NCBI GenBank assembly: GCA_944325195.1
Contig: CALUZB010000022.1
Span: forward strand, 44,734 to 108,733
Direction of reading: 5' to 3'
Source of the DNA: an uncultured Desulfovibrionaceae bacterium
GTDB lineage: Bacteria > Desulfobacterota > Desulfovibrionia > Desulfovibrionales > Desulfovibrionaceae
DNA length: 64,000 bases
The notes under the pieces were generated by a model that was given only the letters and a program-made list of their open reading frames with translations, searched no databases and was not told the origin of the DNA. Positions within the stretch are counted from its first letter, which is position 1, and the number at the start of each line of letters is the position of its first letter. A program made the position numbers and the translations under genes. Below are positions 1-7,879 of the stretch, in pieces.

Positions 1-594
1 GCCCGTTGCATAAAGCATCCCCAAGCTATACAAGCCGTTGGGGTCGTTCTGAGCAGCCGCCTGTTCAAACAGTTGGCGGGCTTTATTTTCATCGCGGGGT
101 ACCACCCGCCCCATAAAATAATATTTTCCAAGCGCGGCCACGCCCGGAATGTATCCTGCCTCGGAAGCTTCCTGGGCCATACGCAAGCCGGTTGCCGCCG
201 CTTTATCTTCCCGATGGTACAGCAATAACTCCGCCAGCACATACTTGCCCTCCACTACGCCGGCTTCCGCCGCTGTTTTGGCGTAGAGCGCGGCCTTATC
301 CACATCAATGGGCTCACCACCATTGTAGTAATAAAGGGCAAGACTGGCGTTGGCTGCTGCGTCTCCCGAAGCGGCATGCTTTTCAGCATCACTCAATTCT
401 GATTGGGATTTAATCGGCTTAACATCGCCCGGCATCACAACAGGGGCGGGTTGCGTAGCGTTCTGAGAGGTCACAGAGGGCTGCTCGGCCGTGCCCACCG
501 GCGCAGTGGGCTCACTGTCCACCGCCTCCTTTGTTCCACACGCAGAAGTTATGAGAAAAATGCTCAGACAAAATATCGGCAAAATGCGTTTCAT
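1..594 (-). CDS. Sel1-repeat lipoprotein, partial (3' end outside window)
   Basis: The reading frame is open from an ATG at 594 to the left edge, about 198 codons, with a GGAG ribosome site just upstream. The N-terminus looks like a lipoprotein signal: a hydrophobic stretch ending TSAC at residues 16-19, a weak lipobox. A Pro/Thr/Ala-rich linker of about 40 residues follows. After it come tandem repeats of about 36 residues with the Sel1 pattern (A-x-A-x-x-x-L-x-x-x-Y, then G-x-x-V), for example DENKARQLFEQAAQND. Sel1 repeats form alpha-solenoids for protein-protein contact, so a periplasmic scaffold role is inferred. No enzyme domain is visible in the part seen. The gene is transcribed away from the ech operon and is unlikely to share its function. 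Confidence 0.75.
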   Translation of the reverse strand, partial: MKRILPIFCLSIFLITSACGTKEAVDSEPTAPVGTAEQPSVTSQNATQPAPVVMPGDVKPIKSQSELSDAEKHAASGDAAANASLALYYYNGGEPIDVDKAALYAKTAAEAGVVEGKYVLAELLLYHREDKAAATGLRMAQEASEAGYIPGVAALGKYYFMGRVVPRDENKARQLFEQAAAQNDPNGLYSLGMLYATG

Positions 595-1357
595 ATTAAC
601 TCCAAAAATGACGGCACTTCATCCGCAAATACAGGACGGCAACCAACGTTCGCACGTCCATTTCAAGGTTTATCAGCCGATTGTTGCAAATCAGGCTCAG
701 GCGTTGCACATGATTCAAAAATCATTTCATAACTGCCTTCCAAAGTCAGACTCTCATCTGCCACACCGGCAAACCCCCTGGCCGAAAACTGCGATTTTCA
801 GCGACGTGAACCGTGTAAACGGCCGCCAGGCAAATTTATGAAATGAGCTACAGGTTGACTATACCTCTAAATCAATTATTAGAAAAGAGTTAAGCCCGGT
901 TTTTCCAAATCGGATACTTTATCATTTATGCAACATTAATATATTTGCATCTATCAAATAGTGATTTTATTCACAATTATCTTCAAGATATAACCATTAA
1001 TAATTTATGAAGATTGCTCACAATCCATGTACTTAAAATCACAAAATTTCAAGCCTATCTATTGACTAAATTTAAAAAGCAGGATAGCCAATAATCGGTG
1101 GTTGAGGGCAGTTGGTCAATCACGGCTTACCCTGTCTCTGTTGTTAGCATCGTATGCCACATGCCGTCAGATTTGAAATCTTTCAAGGTGGGGTTTTGAA
1201 TTTTTGAGGCCAAAGCCTTGTGAAAGATTTCTTGAGTCTGCACAGCATAAATCAGGCGTGCATCATATATGCTGAATGCCTGATGGCAAACGTGCCGACC
1301 AGCGGCGGGCAACCATTGACCAGCGAATAAAATTTTTTAAACTGTTTAGAGGTGACT
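595..1357. other. Long intergenic region before the ech operon, AT-rich core
   Basis: This stretch separates the divergent Sel1 lipoprotein gene and echA. No coding frame in it is convincing. Positions 840-1090 are markedly AT-rich compared with the flanks and hold a CRP/FNR-like palindrome at 960-975. The operon promoter is probably in here, but I could not fix -35 and -10 boxes or a sigma-54 site with confidence. Confidence 0.5.
960..975. promoter_or_regulatory. CRP/FNR-family-like operator palindrome
   Basis: The sequence AGTGATTTTATTCACA contains the half-sites GTGA and TCAC separated by six bases. It matches the general TGTGA-N6-TCACA operator of CRP/FNR-family regulators (which include HcpR of sulfate reducers) at nine of the ten half-site bases. 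It lies about 385 bp before echA and 365 bp before the Sel1 gene, so the target is unclear. A single site can occur by chance in AT-rich DNA. Confidence 0.35.
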
Positions 1358-3316
1358 ATGCTTGATGGCTTGGCTTTTGCCTGCATTGCGCTCCCCATTC
1401 TGACGGCGGTGCTGGTGCTTCTTTTCCGGGCCTGCTCAATCAGGAAAGCGCTTGTTGTTGCAACCGGGGTTATTTTGGCGATTGCTTCCTTGTGTCTTGC
1501 CAAAACCGGTGCATTCCTGCTCACGGCCGACACCATGCTTGGGATCAAAGTGGACAGCCTGATTTTGCTGCTCGATTTTGTTCTGATGGCGGTGATTCTT
1601 ATTCTCGGGTTACGACTTACAAACTGGATTATCGTTTGTTTAGCTGCGGCCCAAATTGCCGGAATGCTTTATATTGAAGGTTTTATCGGGGTTGGTGATA
1701 CCGCCCCTATTCTGCCCAAGCTTGGCCTGTTTGCAGATAACCTCTCTTTGATAATGGTGCTGGTCATCTCGCTTGTCGGCTCACTGATCTGTATATATGC
1801 CCTGGGATATATGCGCGTACATGAGGAGCATCTACATCTGGAAAAGTCGCGTCAGCCGCGCTTCTTCTTTTACATGCTGATGTTTTTGGGCGCCATGAAC
1901 GGCTTAGTGCTGGCAAACAACCTGCTCTGGCTGTTCTTCTTCTGGGAGTTGACCACCCTGTGTTCGTTCATGCTGATCAGCCATGACGGCACTGACGAAG
2001 CCCGACGCAACGCCACCCGCGCCTTGTGGATGAACATGCTTGGCGGCATGGCTTTTGTGTTCGCTCTGATGTTGCTGAAAAAGGCAAACGCCGAACTTTC
2101 GGTACTTGCCCTGATTTCCAGCGGCAACACCCTTTATCTCATGCCCATTGTCCTGTTGTGCTTTGCCGGGTTCACCAAATCCGCACAGGTGCCCTTCCAG
2201 AGCTGGCTGTGCGGGGCCATGGTTGCGCCTACCCCTGTATCCGCCCTGCTGCACTCTTCAACCATGGTCAAGGCCGGCGTGTTTATTGTGCTGCGCTTGG
2301 CTCCAGGGTTTGAAGGCACATGGTTCTCGGTAGTTCTGGCCGTTTTCGGCGGGTTCACCTTCCTGGCCACTTCTGCTCTTGCAGTGGGCCAGAGCAACGG
2401 TAAGAAAGTGCTTGCTTACTCCACCATTGCCAACCTGGGCCTGATTATCGCCTGCGCGGGTATTAATACTCAGGCCGCCATTGCCGCCGCCATTATGATC
2501 ATTGTGTATCATGCCGTGTCCAAGGCACTGCTCTTCCTCTGCGTGGGGGCCATTGAGCAGCGCATTGAGTCCCGCAACATCGATGACATGCGCGCCCTGT
2601 ATCGGGTAATGCCGCGCACAGCCGTTATTACCGCCATAGGCATTGTCAGCATGATGCTTCCGCCTTTCGGCATGTTGCTGGGTAAATGGATGGCCATTGA
2701 ATCAGCCTTGAACATGAATTTTGCCATGCCCATTGTTATCAGTATGCTCGCCTTCGGTTCCGCCCTTACCGTGTTGTTCTGGGGGCGTTGGGCGGGGATG
2801 CTGCTTGGCACAAGTTCCCCCAGTCCGGTTCGGGTCAGTGAAGGGCAGCCTTGCACGATCAGCTTTGTCCTGATGGTTCTGACAATAACGGCGGTGCTGG
2901 CCTCTCTGCTTTCACCGCTGCTTTATACTGCCTTGGTCAAGCCGGCCACGCTTATAGCCGCGGGCCCGGACAGCGGCTACTCTGTTTGGGGAGCTTTGGG
3001 AGCATTTTACAATAATACCGGAATGTTTGCGGTCTACCCCCTGTTTATTGCCATTGCCGCCGGGTTCGTCTGGGCCATGCGCGCCGCGAAAAAGGCATCC
3101 AAGTTACAGGGAGCGGATCCCTTCCTCTCCGGAGCCAACGCTAAGGCTGAAGACGGCGAGGCCGGTTTTATCGGGCCCATGCGGATTATAACTACACCGA
3201 CAATGGGGAACTATTATCTGTCTAATATTTTCGGCGAAGGCAAACTGACCGGCACAGCCAACGCGGTTGCCATCACCTTGCTTGCGCTCATGGCTGGAGG
3301 TGTAATGTGGAACTGA
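1358..3316 (+). CDS. echA: Ech hydrogenase subunit A, antiporter-like membrane subunit
   Basis: This is the large integral-membrane subunit of the energy-converting [NiFe] hydrogenase, homologous to NuoL and MrpA. It is inferred to form the ion channel that couples ferredoxin-linked proton reduction to proton or sodium translocation. The 652-residue product is almost entirely hydrophobic helices. It shows conserved charged positions of the family: Glu in FFFWELTTLCSF and Lys in LLHSSTMVKAGVF. The ATG at 1358 was chosen because AGAGG sits five bases upstream; an in-frame GTG at 1352 overlaps that site. The stop overlaps echB by ten bases, which suggests translational coupling. It is the first gene of a six-gene operon in the order EchABCDEF. 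Confidence 0.93.
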   Translation: MLDGLAFACIALPILTAVLVLLFRACSIRKALVVATGVILAIASLCLAKTGAFLLTADTMLGIKVDSLILLLDFVLMAVILILGLRLTNWIIVCLAAAQIAGMLYIEGFIGVGDTAPILPKLGLFADNLSLIMVLVISLVGSLICIYALGYMRVHEEHLHLEKSRQPRFFFYMLMFLGAMNGLVLANNLLWLFFFWELTTLCSFMLISHDGTDEARRNATRALWMNMLGGMAFVFALMLLKKANAELSVLALISSGNTLYLMPIVLLCFAGFTKSAQVPFQSWLCGAMVAPTPVSALLHSSTMVKAGVFIVLRLAPGFEGTWFSVVLAVFGGFTFLATSALAVGQSNGKKVLAYSTIANLGLIIACAGINTQAAIAAAIMIIVYHAVSKALLFLCVGAIEQRIESRNIDDMRALYRVMPRTAVITAIGIVSMMLPPFGMLLGKWMAIESALNMNFAMPIVISMLAFGSALTVLFWGRWAGMLLGTSSPSPVRVSEGQPCTISFVLMVLTITAVLASLLSPLLYTALVKPATLIAAGPDSGYSVWGALGAFYNNTGMFAVYPLFIAIAAGFVWAMRAAKKASKLQGADPFLSGANAKAEDGEAGFIGPMRIITTPTMGNYYLSNIFGEGKLTGTANAVAITLLALMAGGVMWN

Positions 3317-4173
3317 GTATCTTCTCCCTGATCGTTGCATTGATCTTGTTGCTGCTTTCCCCGCTCGCAGGGGGATTTGTCACCGGGGTTGACCGCAGGC
3401 TTACCGCCTGGCTGCAATCGCGCTATGGCCCGCCTCTGCTCCAGCCGTTTTATGACGTGCTCAAACTGCTGGGCAAAGCGCCGATGATCGTCAATTCCTG
3501 GCAGGTGCTTTGCGCTTACATTTACCTCGCTTCCGCGATTATTGCCCTGTTTATCTTCTTCCTCCAGGGCGACTTGCTGCTTATCTTCTTTGTAGTGACC
3601 GTGGGTGCGGTAGCTCAGGTAATGGGGGCTATGACCGTGAACTCGCCGTTCGGCCAGACCGGCGCCCAGCGTGAACTGTTGCAGATGCTGGCTTATGAGC
3701 CTCTGCTGGTAATGGTATTTGTCGGTATGGCCAAGGCGGCCGGCAGCTTCAACATATCCGACATCATGAATGTGCAGGAACCGCTGTTGTTCTCATTGCC
3801 GCTGTTGTTTGTGGTGATGATGATTGTCATGCTGATCAAGCTGCGCAAGTCGCCGTTCGATATCTCCAGTTCCGGGCACGCTCACCAGGAAATCGTCAGC
3901 GGTATTCATACCGATTATTCCGGGCCGCAACTGGCTTTGCTGGAAATCGGACACTGGCTGGAAGTGGTGCTGTTGCTCGGCATCACCGCCCTGTTCTGGA
4001 CCTCCCAGACTACCGGCATTGTGGGTGTGGTGCTGATTATCATTGAAACCTATTTTGTGGAAATTCTCATTGATAATATCTCCGCCCGCATGACCTGGAA
4101 GTGGATGCTGCGCACTTCACTTTGCATGGGCATGGTACTGGCTCTGGTCAACATTTTCTGGCTGTATTATTAA
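3307..4173 (+). CDS. echB: Ech hydrogenase subunit B, membrane anchor (NuoH-like)
   Basis: This membrane subunit is homologous to NuoH/HycD. It anchors the peripheral hydrogenase module to the membrane and helps connect electron transfer to ion movement. The 288-residue product has about eight hydrophobic segments and the conserved loop LRKSPFDISSSGHAHQE near residues 178-194, typical of the NuoH family. Translation starts at GTG 3307 with GGAGG just upstream inside the end of echA. An ATG two bases earlier is out of frame and closes at once. The gene is followed after 18 bases by echC. Length and order fit Ech complexes. Confidence 0.93.
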   Translation: MELSIFSLIVALILLLLSPLAGGFVTGVDRRLTAWLQSRYGPPLLQPFYDVLKLLGKAPMIVNSWQVLCAYIYLASAIIALFIFFLQGDLLLIFFVVTVGAVAQVMGAMTVNSPFGQTGAQRELLQMLAYEPLLVMVFVGMAKAAGSFNISDIMNVQEPLLFSLPLLFVVMMIVMLIKLRKSPFDISSSGHAHQEIVSGIHTDYSGPQLALLEIGHWLEVVLLLGITALFWTSQTTGIVGVVLIIIETYFVEILIDNISARMTWKWMLRTSLCMGMVLALVNIFWLYY

Positions 4174-4191
4174 TGATAACAGGAGACTGCT

Positions 4192-4692
4192 ATGGGTCTT
4201 ATCAATAAACTAATTAACAAAAGCCGTTTGAAGTCGCCCTGGGTGGTGCATTATGACTGCGGTTCGTGCAACGGCTGTGATATTGAAGTGCTGGCCTGCC
4301 TGACACCGGTGTACGACCTCGAACGTTTCGGGATTGTGAATGTGGGCAACCCCAAGCACGCCGACGTATTGCTGGTTACCGGTACGGTGAACAAACGGAA
4401 TCAGGCGGTGCTGAAGAACATTTATGACCAGATGCCTGAACCGAAAGCAGTAGTGGCCATCGGCACCTGCGGAATGAGCGGCGGCATGTTCCGCGACTGT
4501 TATAACGTGATTGGAGGCGTTGACCGAGTTATTCCGGTTGACGTGTATGTGCCCGGTTGTCCGGCTAAGCCGGAAGCGATAATTGACGGGGTGGTCAAAG
4601 CGCTTGAACTGGTAAAAGCCAAGCTGGAAGGCGCCCCGGCATCACGCCCAAACTCCCCGGAAGATCCCAAACCTGAAATAGATGTGGCTTAA
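4192..4692 (+). CDS. echC: Ech hydrogenase subunit C, small subunit (NuoB-like)
   Basis: This is the small electron-transfer subunit of the [NiFe] hydrogenase, homologous to NuoB. It carries the proximal [4Fe-4S] cluster that passes electrons between ferredoxin subunit EchF and the Ni-Fe site in EchE. The 166-residue product shows the cluster cysteines in DCGSCNGCDIEV (residues 22-33), IGTCGMSGG and VPGCPAKPE. The last 20 or so residues are a Pro-rich tail. The ATG at 4192 has an AGGAG site eight bases upstream. It lies within the ech operon, 22 bases from echD. Confidence 0.94.
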   Translation: MGLINKLINKSRLKSPWVVHYDCGSCNGCDIEVLACLTPVYDLERFGIVNVGNPKHADVLLVTGTVNKRNQAVLKNIYDQMPEPKAVVAIGTCGMSGGMFRDCYNVIGGVDRVIPVDVYVPGCPAKPEAIIDGVVKALELVKAKLEGAPASRPNSPEDPKPEIDVA

Positions 4693-4714
4693 CGCCGCTG
4701 GTGAGGATAATGAC

Positions 4715-5107
4715 ATGAACGCTTTGGAAAACGTAACCGAAGTAAGCCTGGAAAATGTGCGCGAACAGGTATCCGACATTATTAAACAAGGCTGGCGCTT
4801 CGTCACCATTACGGCTGTTGATCTGAACGAGAACGAGCTTGAGTTCCTCTATCATTTCCACAGTCCCGAATTTGACATCAAACACTTACGCCTTACCTTC
4901 CCTAAAGGCACAGTGGTTCCATCCATTTCCGGCGTTTTATTCTGCGCCCTGCTGGTGGAAAATGAAATAAAAGATTTGTTTCACGTCGATTTTGACGGAC
5001 TGGTGCTTGATTATAACGGCACGTTTTACACCAACCTGGATGAACTTGACGAGGGTGAGCGCATCACCGCTCCCTTTGCCACTTTCACTGCCGTACAAAA
5101 GAACTAA
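4715..5107 (+). CDS. echD: Ech hydrogenase subunit D (NuoC-like)
   Basis: This is the hydrophilic subunit homologous to the NuoC / 30-kDa subunit of complex I, which packs against the catalytic large subunit. The 130-residue product contains the family-like stretch YHFHSPEFDIKHLRLTF. No cofactor ligands are expected or seen. The start was placed at ATG 4715, preceded by GAGG at 4703-4706; the frame is open further upstream but would overlap echC without a better ribosome site. It sits between echC and echE, the usual position. Confidence 0.88.
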   Translation: MNALENVTEVSLENVREQVSDIIKQGWRFVTITAVDLNENELEFLYHFHSPEFDIKHLRLTFPKGTVVPSISGVLFCALLVENEIKDLFHVDFDGLVLDYNGTFYTNLDELDEGERITAPFATFTAVQKN

Positions 5108-5125
5108 GGAATAAGGTGAGACGTT

Positions 5126-6205
5126 ATGTCCAGAACAATAATCCCGTTTGGCCCGCAGCACCCGGTACTGCCCGAGCCACTGCACCTCAAGCTGGTGGTG
5201 GAAGACGAAATTGTGACAGAGGTTATCCCAAACCTCGGCTATGTGCACCGCGGCCTGGAAATGCTGGCTAAAGTGCGCGATGTGCATCAGATGATTTATG
5301 TGGTTGAGCGTGTCTGCGGTATTTGCTCCTGTCTGCATGCGCTGGCCTACTGCCATGCCGTTGAAAAACTGTATAACCTGGAAATTCCGCCCCGGGCCCA
5401 GTATCTGCGGATCATCTGGTCAGAACTGCACCGGATGCACAGCCATATGCTCTGGCTGGGGCTGTACGCTGAGTCGTTCGGCTTTGAAAGCCTGTTTCTG
5501 GCCTTCTGGAAGGTACGCGAACGCATTATGGATATCATGGAAGCCACTGCCGGCAACCGGGTAATCATTTCCACCAACATCATCGGCGGAGTACGTCGCG
5601 ACATCAGCCCGGAGAATCTGCGCTGGATCATGAATGAAATGGATCTGGTGGAAAAAGAGTTCAAGCAACTGATGAGCACCATGCTGAAAGACTATACTGT
5701 GGAGTCGCGCACCCGCGGTAAGGGCTATCTGTCCAAGGAAGACGCTTACGCGCTGGGGGCCTGCGGCCCCACCCTGCGTGGAAGCGGCTGGGCTATTGAC
5801 TCGCGTATGCTTGCTTACGACGCCATCAAAGACATTTCCTTTGAGCCGGTTGTGGAACACGATTGCGACTCCTACGCCCGCAGCGCCGTGCGCTTCCGGG
5901 AAGTGTTGCAGTCAATAGACATTGTGCGCGAATGTATCTCCAAAATTCCGGATTCGGAACTGGCTGCACCGGTAAAAGGTAACCCGCCGGCGGGCGAGGC
6001 ATGGTCAAATGTAGAGCAGCCACGCGGCGAACTATTCTATTATGTGAAGAGCGACGGCACTAAAAACCTGCCGCGTGTGCGCATAAGAACCCCCACTTTC
6101 GCCAATATCCCCCCTCTGCTGGCCATGCTGGGCGGTTGTGAGTTGGCGGATGTTCCGGTAATCACCCTGAGCATTGATCCCTGCATCAGTTGTACGGAAA
6201 GATAA
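5126..6205 (+). CDS. echE: Ech hydrogenase subunit E, [NiFe] large catalytic subunit
   Basis: This is the large subunit of a group 4 [NiFe] hydrogenase, homologous to NuoD. It binds the Ni-Fe(CN)2CO centre that interconverts protons and H2. Both cysteine motifs are intact: RVCGIC at residues 62-67 and DPCISC at 351-356. The protein ends only three residues after the last cysteine. It therefore lacks the C-terminal peptide that a maturation protease removes in most other [NiFe] hydrogenases, as is known for Ech-type enzymes. At 359 residues it has the usual family length. No hyp maturation genes lie in the window, so nickel insertion factors must be encoded elsewhere. Confidence 0.95.
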   Translation: MSRTIIPFGPQHPVLPEPLHLKLVVEDEIVTEVIPNLGYVHRGLEMLAKVRDVHQMIYVVERVCGICSCLHALAYCHAVEKLYNLEIPPRAQYLRIIWSELHRMHSHMLWLGLYAESFGFESLFLAFWKVRERIMDIMEATAGNRVIISTNIIGGVRRDISPENLRWIMNEMDLVEKEFKQLMSTMLKDYTVESRTRGKGYLSKEDAYALGACGPTLRGSGWAIDSRMLAYDAIKDISFEPVVEHDCDSYARSAVRFREVLQSIDIVRECISKIPDSELAAPVKGNPPAGEAWSNVEQPRGELFYYVKSDGTKNLPRVRIRTPTFANIPPLLAMLGGCELADVPVITLSIDPCISCTER

Positions 6206-6218
6206 AAGGGGAAATAAT

Positions 6219-6662
6219 ATGTACATGACCAAAAACGTTCTCAGAAATCTGTTCACCAGAAGCGCCACCCGTCTGTATCCGTTTGTAAAACGAGATATCT
6301 TTGAAAATGTGCGCGGTGCTCTGGACATTGAAATTGATAAATGTATCTTCTGCAAGGCCTGTCAGTTGCGCTGCCCGGCCCGCTGCATCAGTGTTGACAG
6401 TAAAGCCGGAATCTGGTCTTTCGATCCAATGGTCTGCGTCGCCTGCGGGGTGTGCGTTGCCGTGTGTCCTAAAAAATGCCTGCATATCGGCAAGCAATAC
6501 CGGGCGCCGCTCTTGTCCCGCGGCATAATCAGCCATCAGGGAACGCCCCGGGCGCCCAAACCCAAGCCGGATGCTCCGGCTGCCGGCTCTTTACAAACGC
6601 CGTCCGCTGATACTGCACAGCCGACCGGCTCCATTCAGGAAGCAGAGCCAGCCGGAAACTGA
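6219..6662 (+). CDS. echF: Ech hydrogenase subunit F, 2x[4Fe-4S] ferredoxin-like
   Basis: This polyferredoxin subunit is homologous to NuoI and is thought to exchange electrons with soluble ferredoxin. Two cluster motifs are visible: CIFCKACQLRCP (Cys 42, 45, 48, 52) and CVACGVCVAVCP (Cys 73, 76, 79, 83), each with an extra cysteine shortly after (56 and 87). The start at ATG 6219 has AAAAGGGGA in front. The last 45 residues or so are a Pro/Ala/Thr-rich tail beyond the ferredoxin fold, probably disordered. It is the last gene of the operon, with a strong terminator 40 bases downstream. Confidence 0.93.
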   Translation: MYMTKNVLRNLFTRSATRLYPFVKRDIFENVRGALDIEIDKCIFCKACQLRCPARCISVDSKAGIWSFDPMVCVACGVCVAVCPKKCLHIGKQYRAPLLSRGIISHQGTPRAPKPKPDAPAAGSLQTPSADTAQPTGSIQEAEPAGN

Positions 6663-6703
6663 ACAAACCACATTCAAGAATATAGTCGAGAATAGTTAAC
6701 TGC

Positions 6704-6733
6704 AAAGGCAGAGATTAAAATCTCTGCCTTTTT
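6704..6733 (+). terminator. Rho-independent terminator of the ech operon
   Basis: A perfect 11-bp stem (AAAGGCAGAGA with TCTCTGCCTTT), a 6-base loop and a run of T follow echF by 41 bases. Confidence 0.92.
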
Positions 6734-6862
6734 ATTGATACTTACTGCAACACATTGAAATAACAGAGGATTTTGCAATAGTTGAACTTTTCAAATCTTC
6801 CGCAATGGTAATTACAGACTATCACATAAAATGAGAACGGCACAACTGAAATCAATAGGCGA

Positions 6863-6991
6863 ATGCTTCCTAATGCAGGGCTGACGCTACCTAAAAAAGT
6901 CAAGCCCCCTAAAATAAGCCTTGAGAAAGATGAGAAGGATTTCCAGCCGTTTCACAAGCCTTCTTTAATCCCAAATGGGAAAAAGCATTAG
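6863..6991 (+). CDS. Possible 42-residue small ORF, unrecognised
   Basis: A frame from ATG 6863 to TAG 6991 would encode a lysine- and proline-rich 42-residue peptide ending HKPSLIPNGKKH. The frame stays open upstream to 6830. Only a weak TAGG lies before the ATG. It sits alone between the ech terminator and the XRE regulator. It could be a real small basic protein, the tail of a decayed gene, or chance. I recognise no family. Confidence 0.2.
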   Translation: MLPNAGLTLPKKVKPPKISLEKDEKDFQPFHKPSLIPNGKKH

Positions 6992-7023
6992 TGTGCTGAT
7001 TATTACACACCAAGCTTCTCACT

Positions 7024-7473
7024 TTAAGTTTTTTCCTCTACACGCTGCTCTGAGTAAGCCTGCTTAGCTGGAGTATGCGTTGCTCTTTGGAAGTCTGCTT
7101 TTTGGATAATCTCAGACTCAGTCTGCATATGAGATATGGCCAGCTTGTAGGCCCTAATCGCCTCAGCCCTAGCCTCCAGGAGTTGCTGCTCCAAGGAAGA
7201 GACCTTTTCCTCTAACTTAGCAATAGTTTCAGCGGCAGTATATTCTACCTTAGGTTCTTCCTCCTCTAAACACATTGCCCCACTCCCCATAAGAAGCCAT
7301 TGCAAGCTGACACCGGTTAACGAACAGATTTTTATAACAACATCGCTATTGGGCAGATTTTCATTCCGCTCATAAAACCCCAGCGATCCTTTACTGATTT
7401 CCAGAGCCTTTGCAAAAGCCGCTTGGCTCATGCCCCCACGGGCCATGCGAATCCTGTCTCCTAAGGTGTTCAT
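7024..7473 (-). CDS. XRE/CI-like transcriptional regulator with coiled-coil tail
   Basis: The 149-residue protein has an N-terminal helix-turn-helix of the XRE/Cro-CI type (residues 5-62), including RMARGGMSQAAFAKAL and SKGSLGFYERNENLP. An acidic linker and a predicted coiled coil of about 45 residues (TIAKLEEKVSSLEQQLLEA onward) follow. There is no peptidase or ligand-binding domain, so it is not a LexA-like self-cleaving repressor. The coiled coil suggests dimer or tetramer formation. No good ribosome site stands close to ATG 7473; GGAGG lies 16 bases away. Inverted repeats immediately upstream suggest autoregulation. Targets are unknown; the gene stands alone. Confidence 0.8.
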   Translation of the reverse strand: MNTLGDRIRMARGGMSQAAFAKALEISKGSLGFYERNENLPNSDVVIKICSLTGVSLQWLLMGSGAMCLEEEEPKVEYTAAETIAKLEEKVSSLEQQLLEARAEAIRAYKLAISHMQTESEIIQKADFQRATHTPAKQAYSEQRVEEKT

Positions 7474-7502
7474 CGGGTAAAAGTTCTGTCCTCCAAAGTT
7501 TC

Positions 7503-7530
7503 ATCTTAAGTTTATCCAAGCACTTAAGAT
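7503..7530. promoter_or_regulatory. Operator-like inverted repeat upstream of the XRE regulator
   Basis: ATCTTAAG at 7503-7510 is repeated exactly in inverted orientation as CTTAAGAT at 7523-7530. A second inverted pair, TTATCCAA (7512-7519) and TTGGATAA (7559-7566), overlaps it. Both lie 30-95 bases before the regulator's start, where an autoregulatory operator is expected. Confidence 0.4.
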
Positions 7531-7879
7531 AATATCCTGATAATACTTAGCTTTTTCTTTGGATAATTTTCTAGAATTTTTACCAATAATTCTGCTTTAC
7601 ATGGACAGAAAAATATCCTATAAACAGAACCACGGGTGGTTGCCATTTCCATTGCTAAATTAAAGATTAAGCAACTGCTCAACAATAGTCAACGTCTGTT
7701 ACCTATGGAGTTTTGACAGTGAAACAGTACTTCCTTTTTGGCAGCACTACATATTAATATTTTCTTAAGCTTGTCAGGATATACACTTTGATAGGTCAAT
7801 ACCATAAACGCATCATTGCTTGCTGACCATAAATTAATGTGTTCCCACTGTAAGCTGGGTACCTTTGAAAGGAGTCATT
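7531..7879. other. Intergenic region between XRE regulator and diguanylate cyclase
   Basis: This is an AT-rich divergent control region. It contains a small perfect hairpin AACCAC/GTGGTT at 7628-7641 and the right half of the second inverted repeat of the XRE operator. I could not assign a clear promoter for the cyclase, and no coding frame is convincing. Confidence 0.4.

Noticed and set aside
1260..1357. Sigma-54 promoter before echA (TGGCA near 1273)
   Set aside because: No GC doublet at the right 10-base distance from the GG; the match is only partial.
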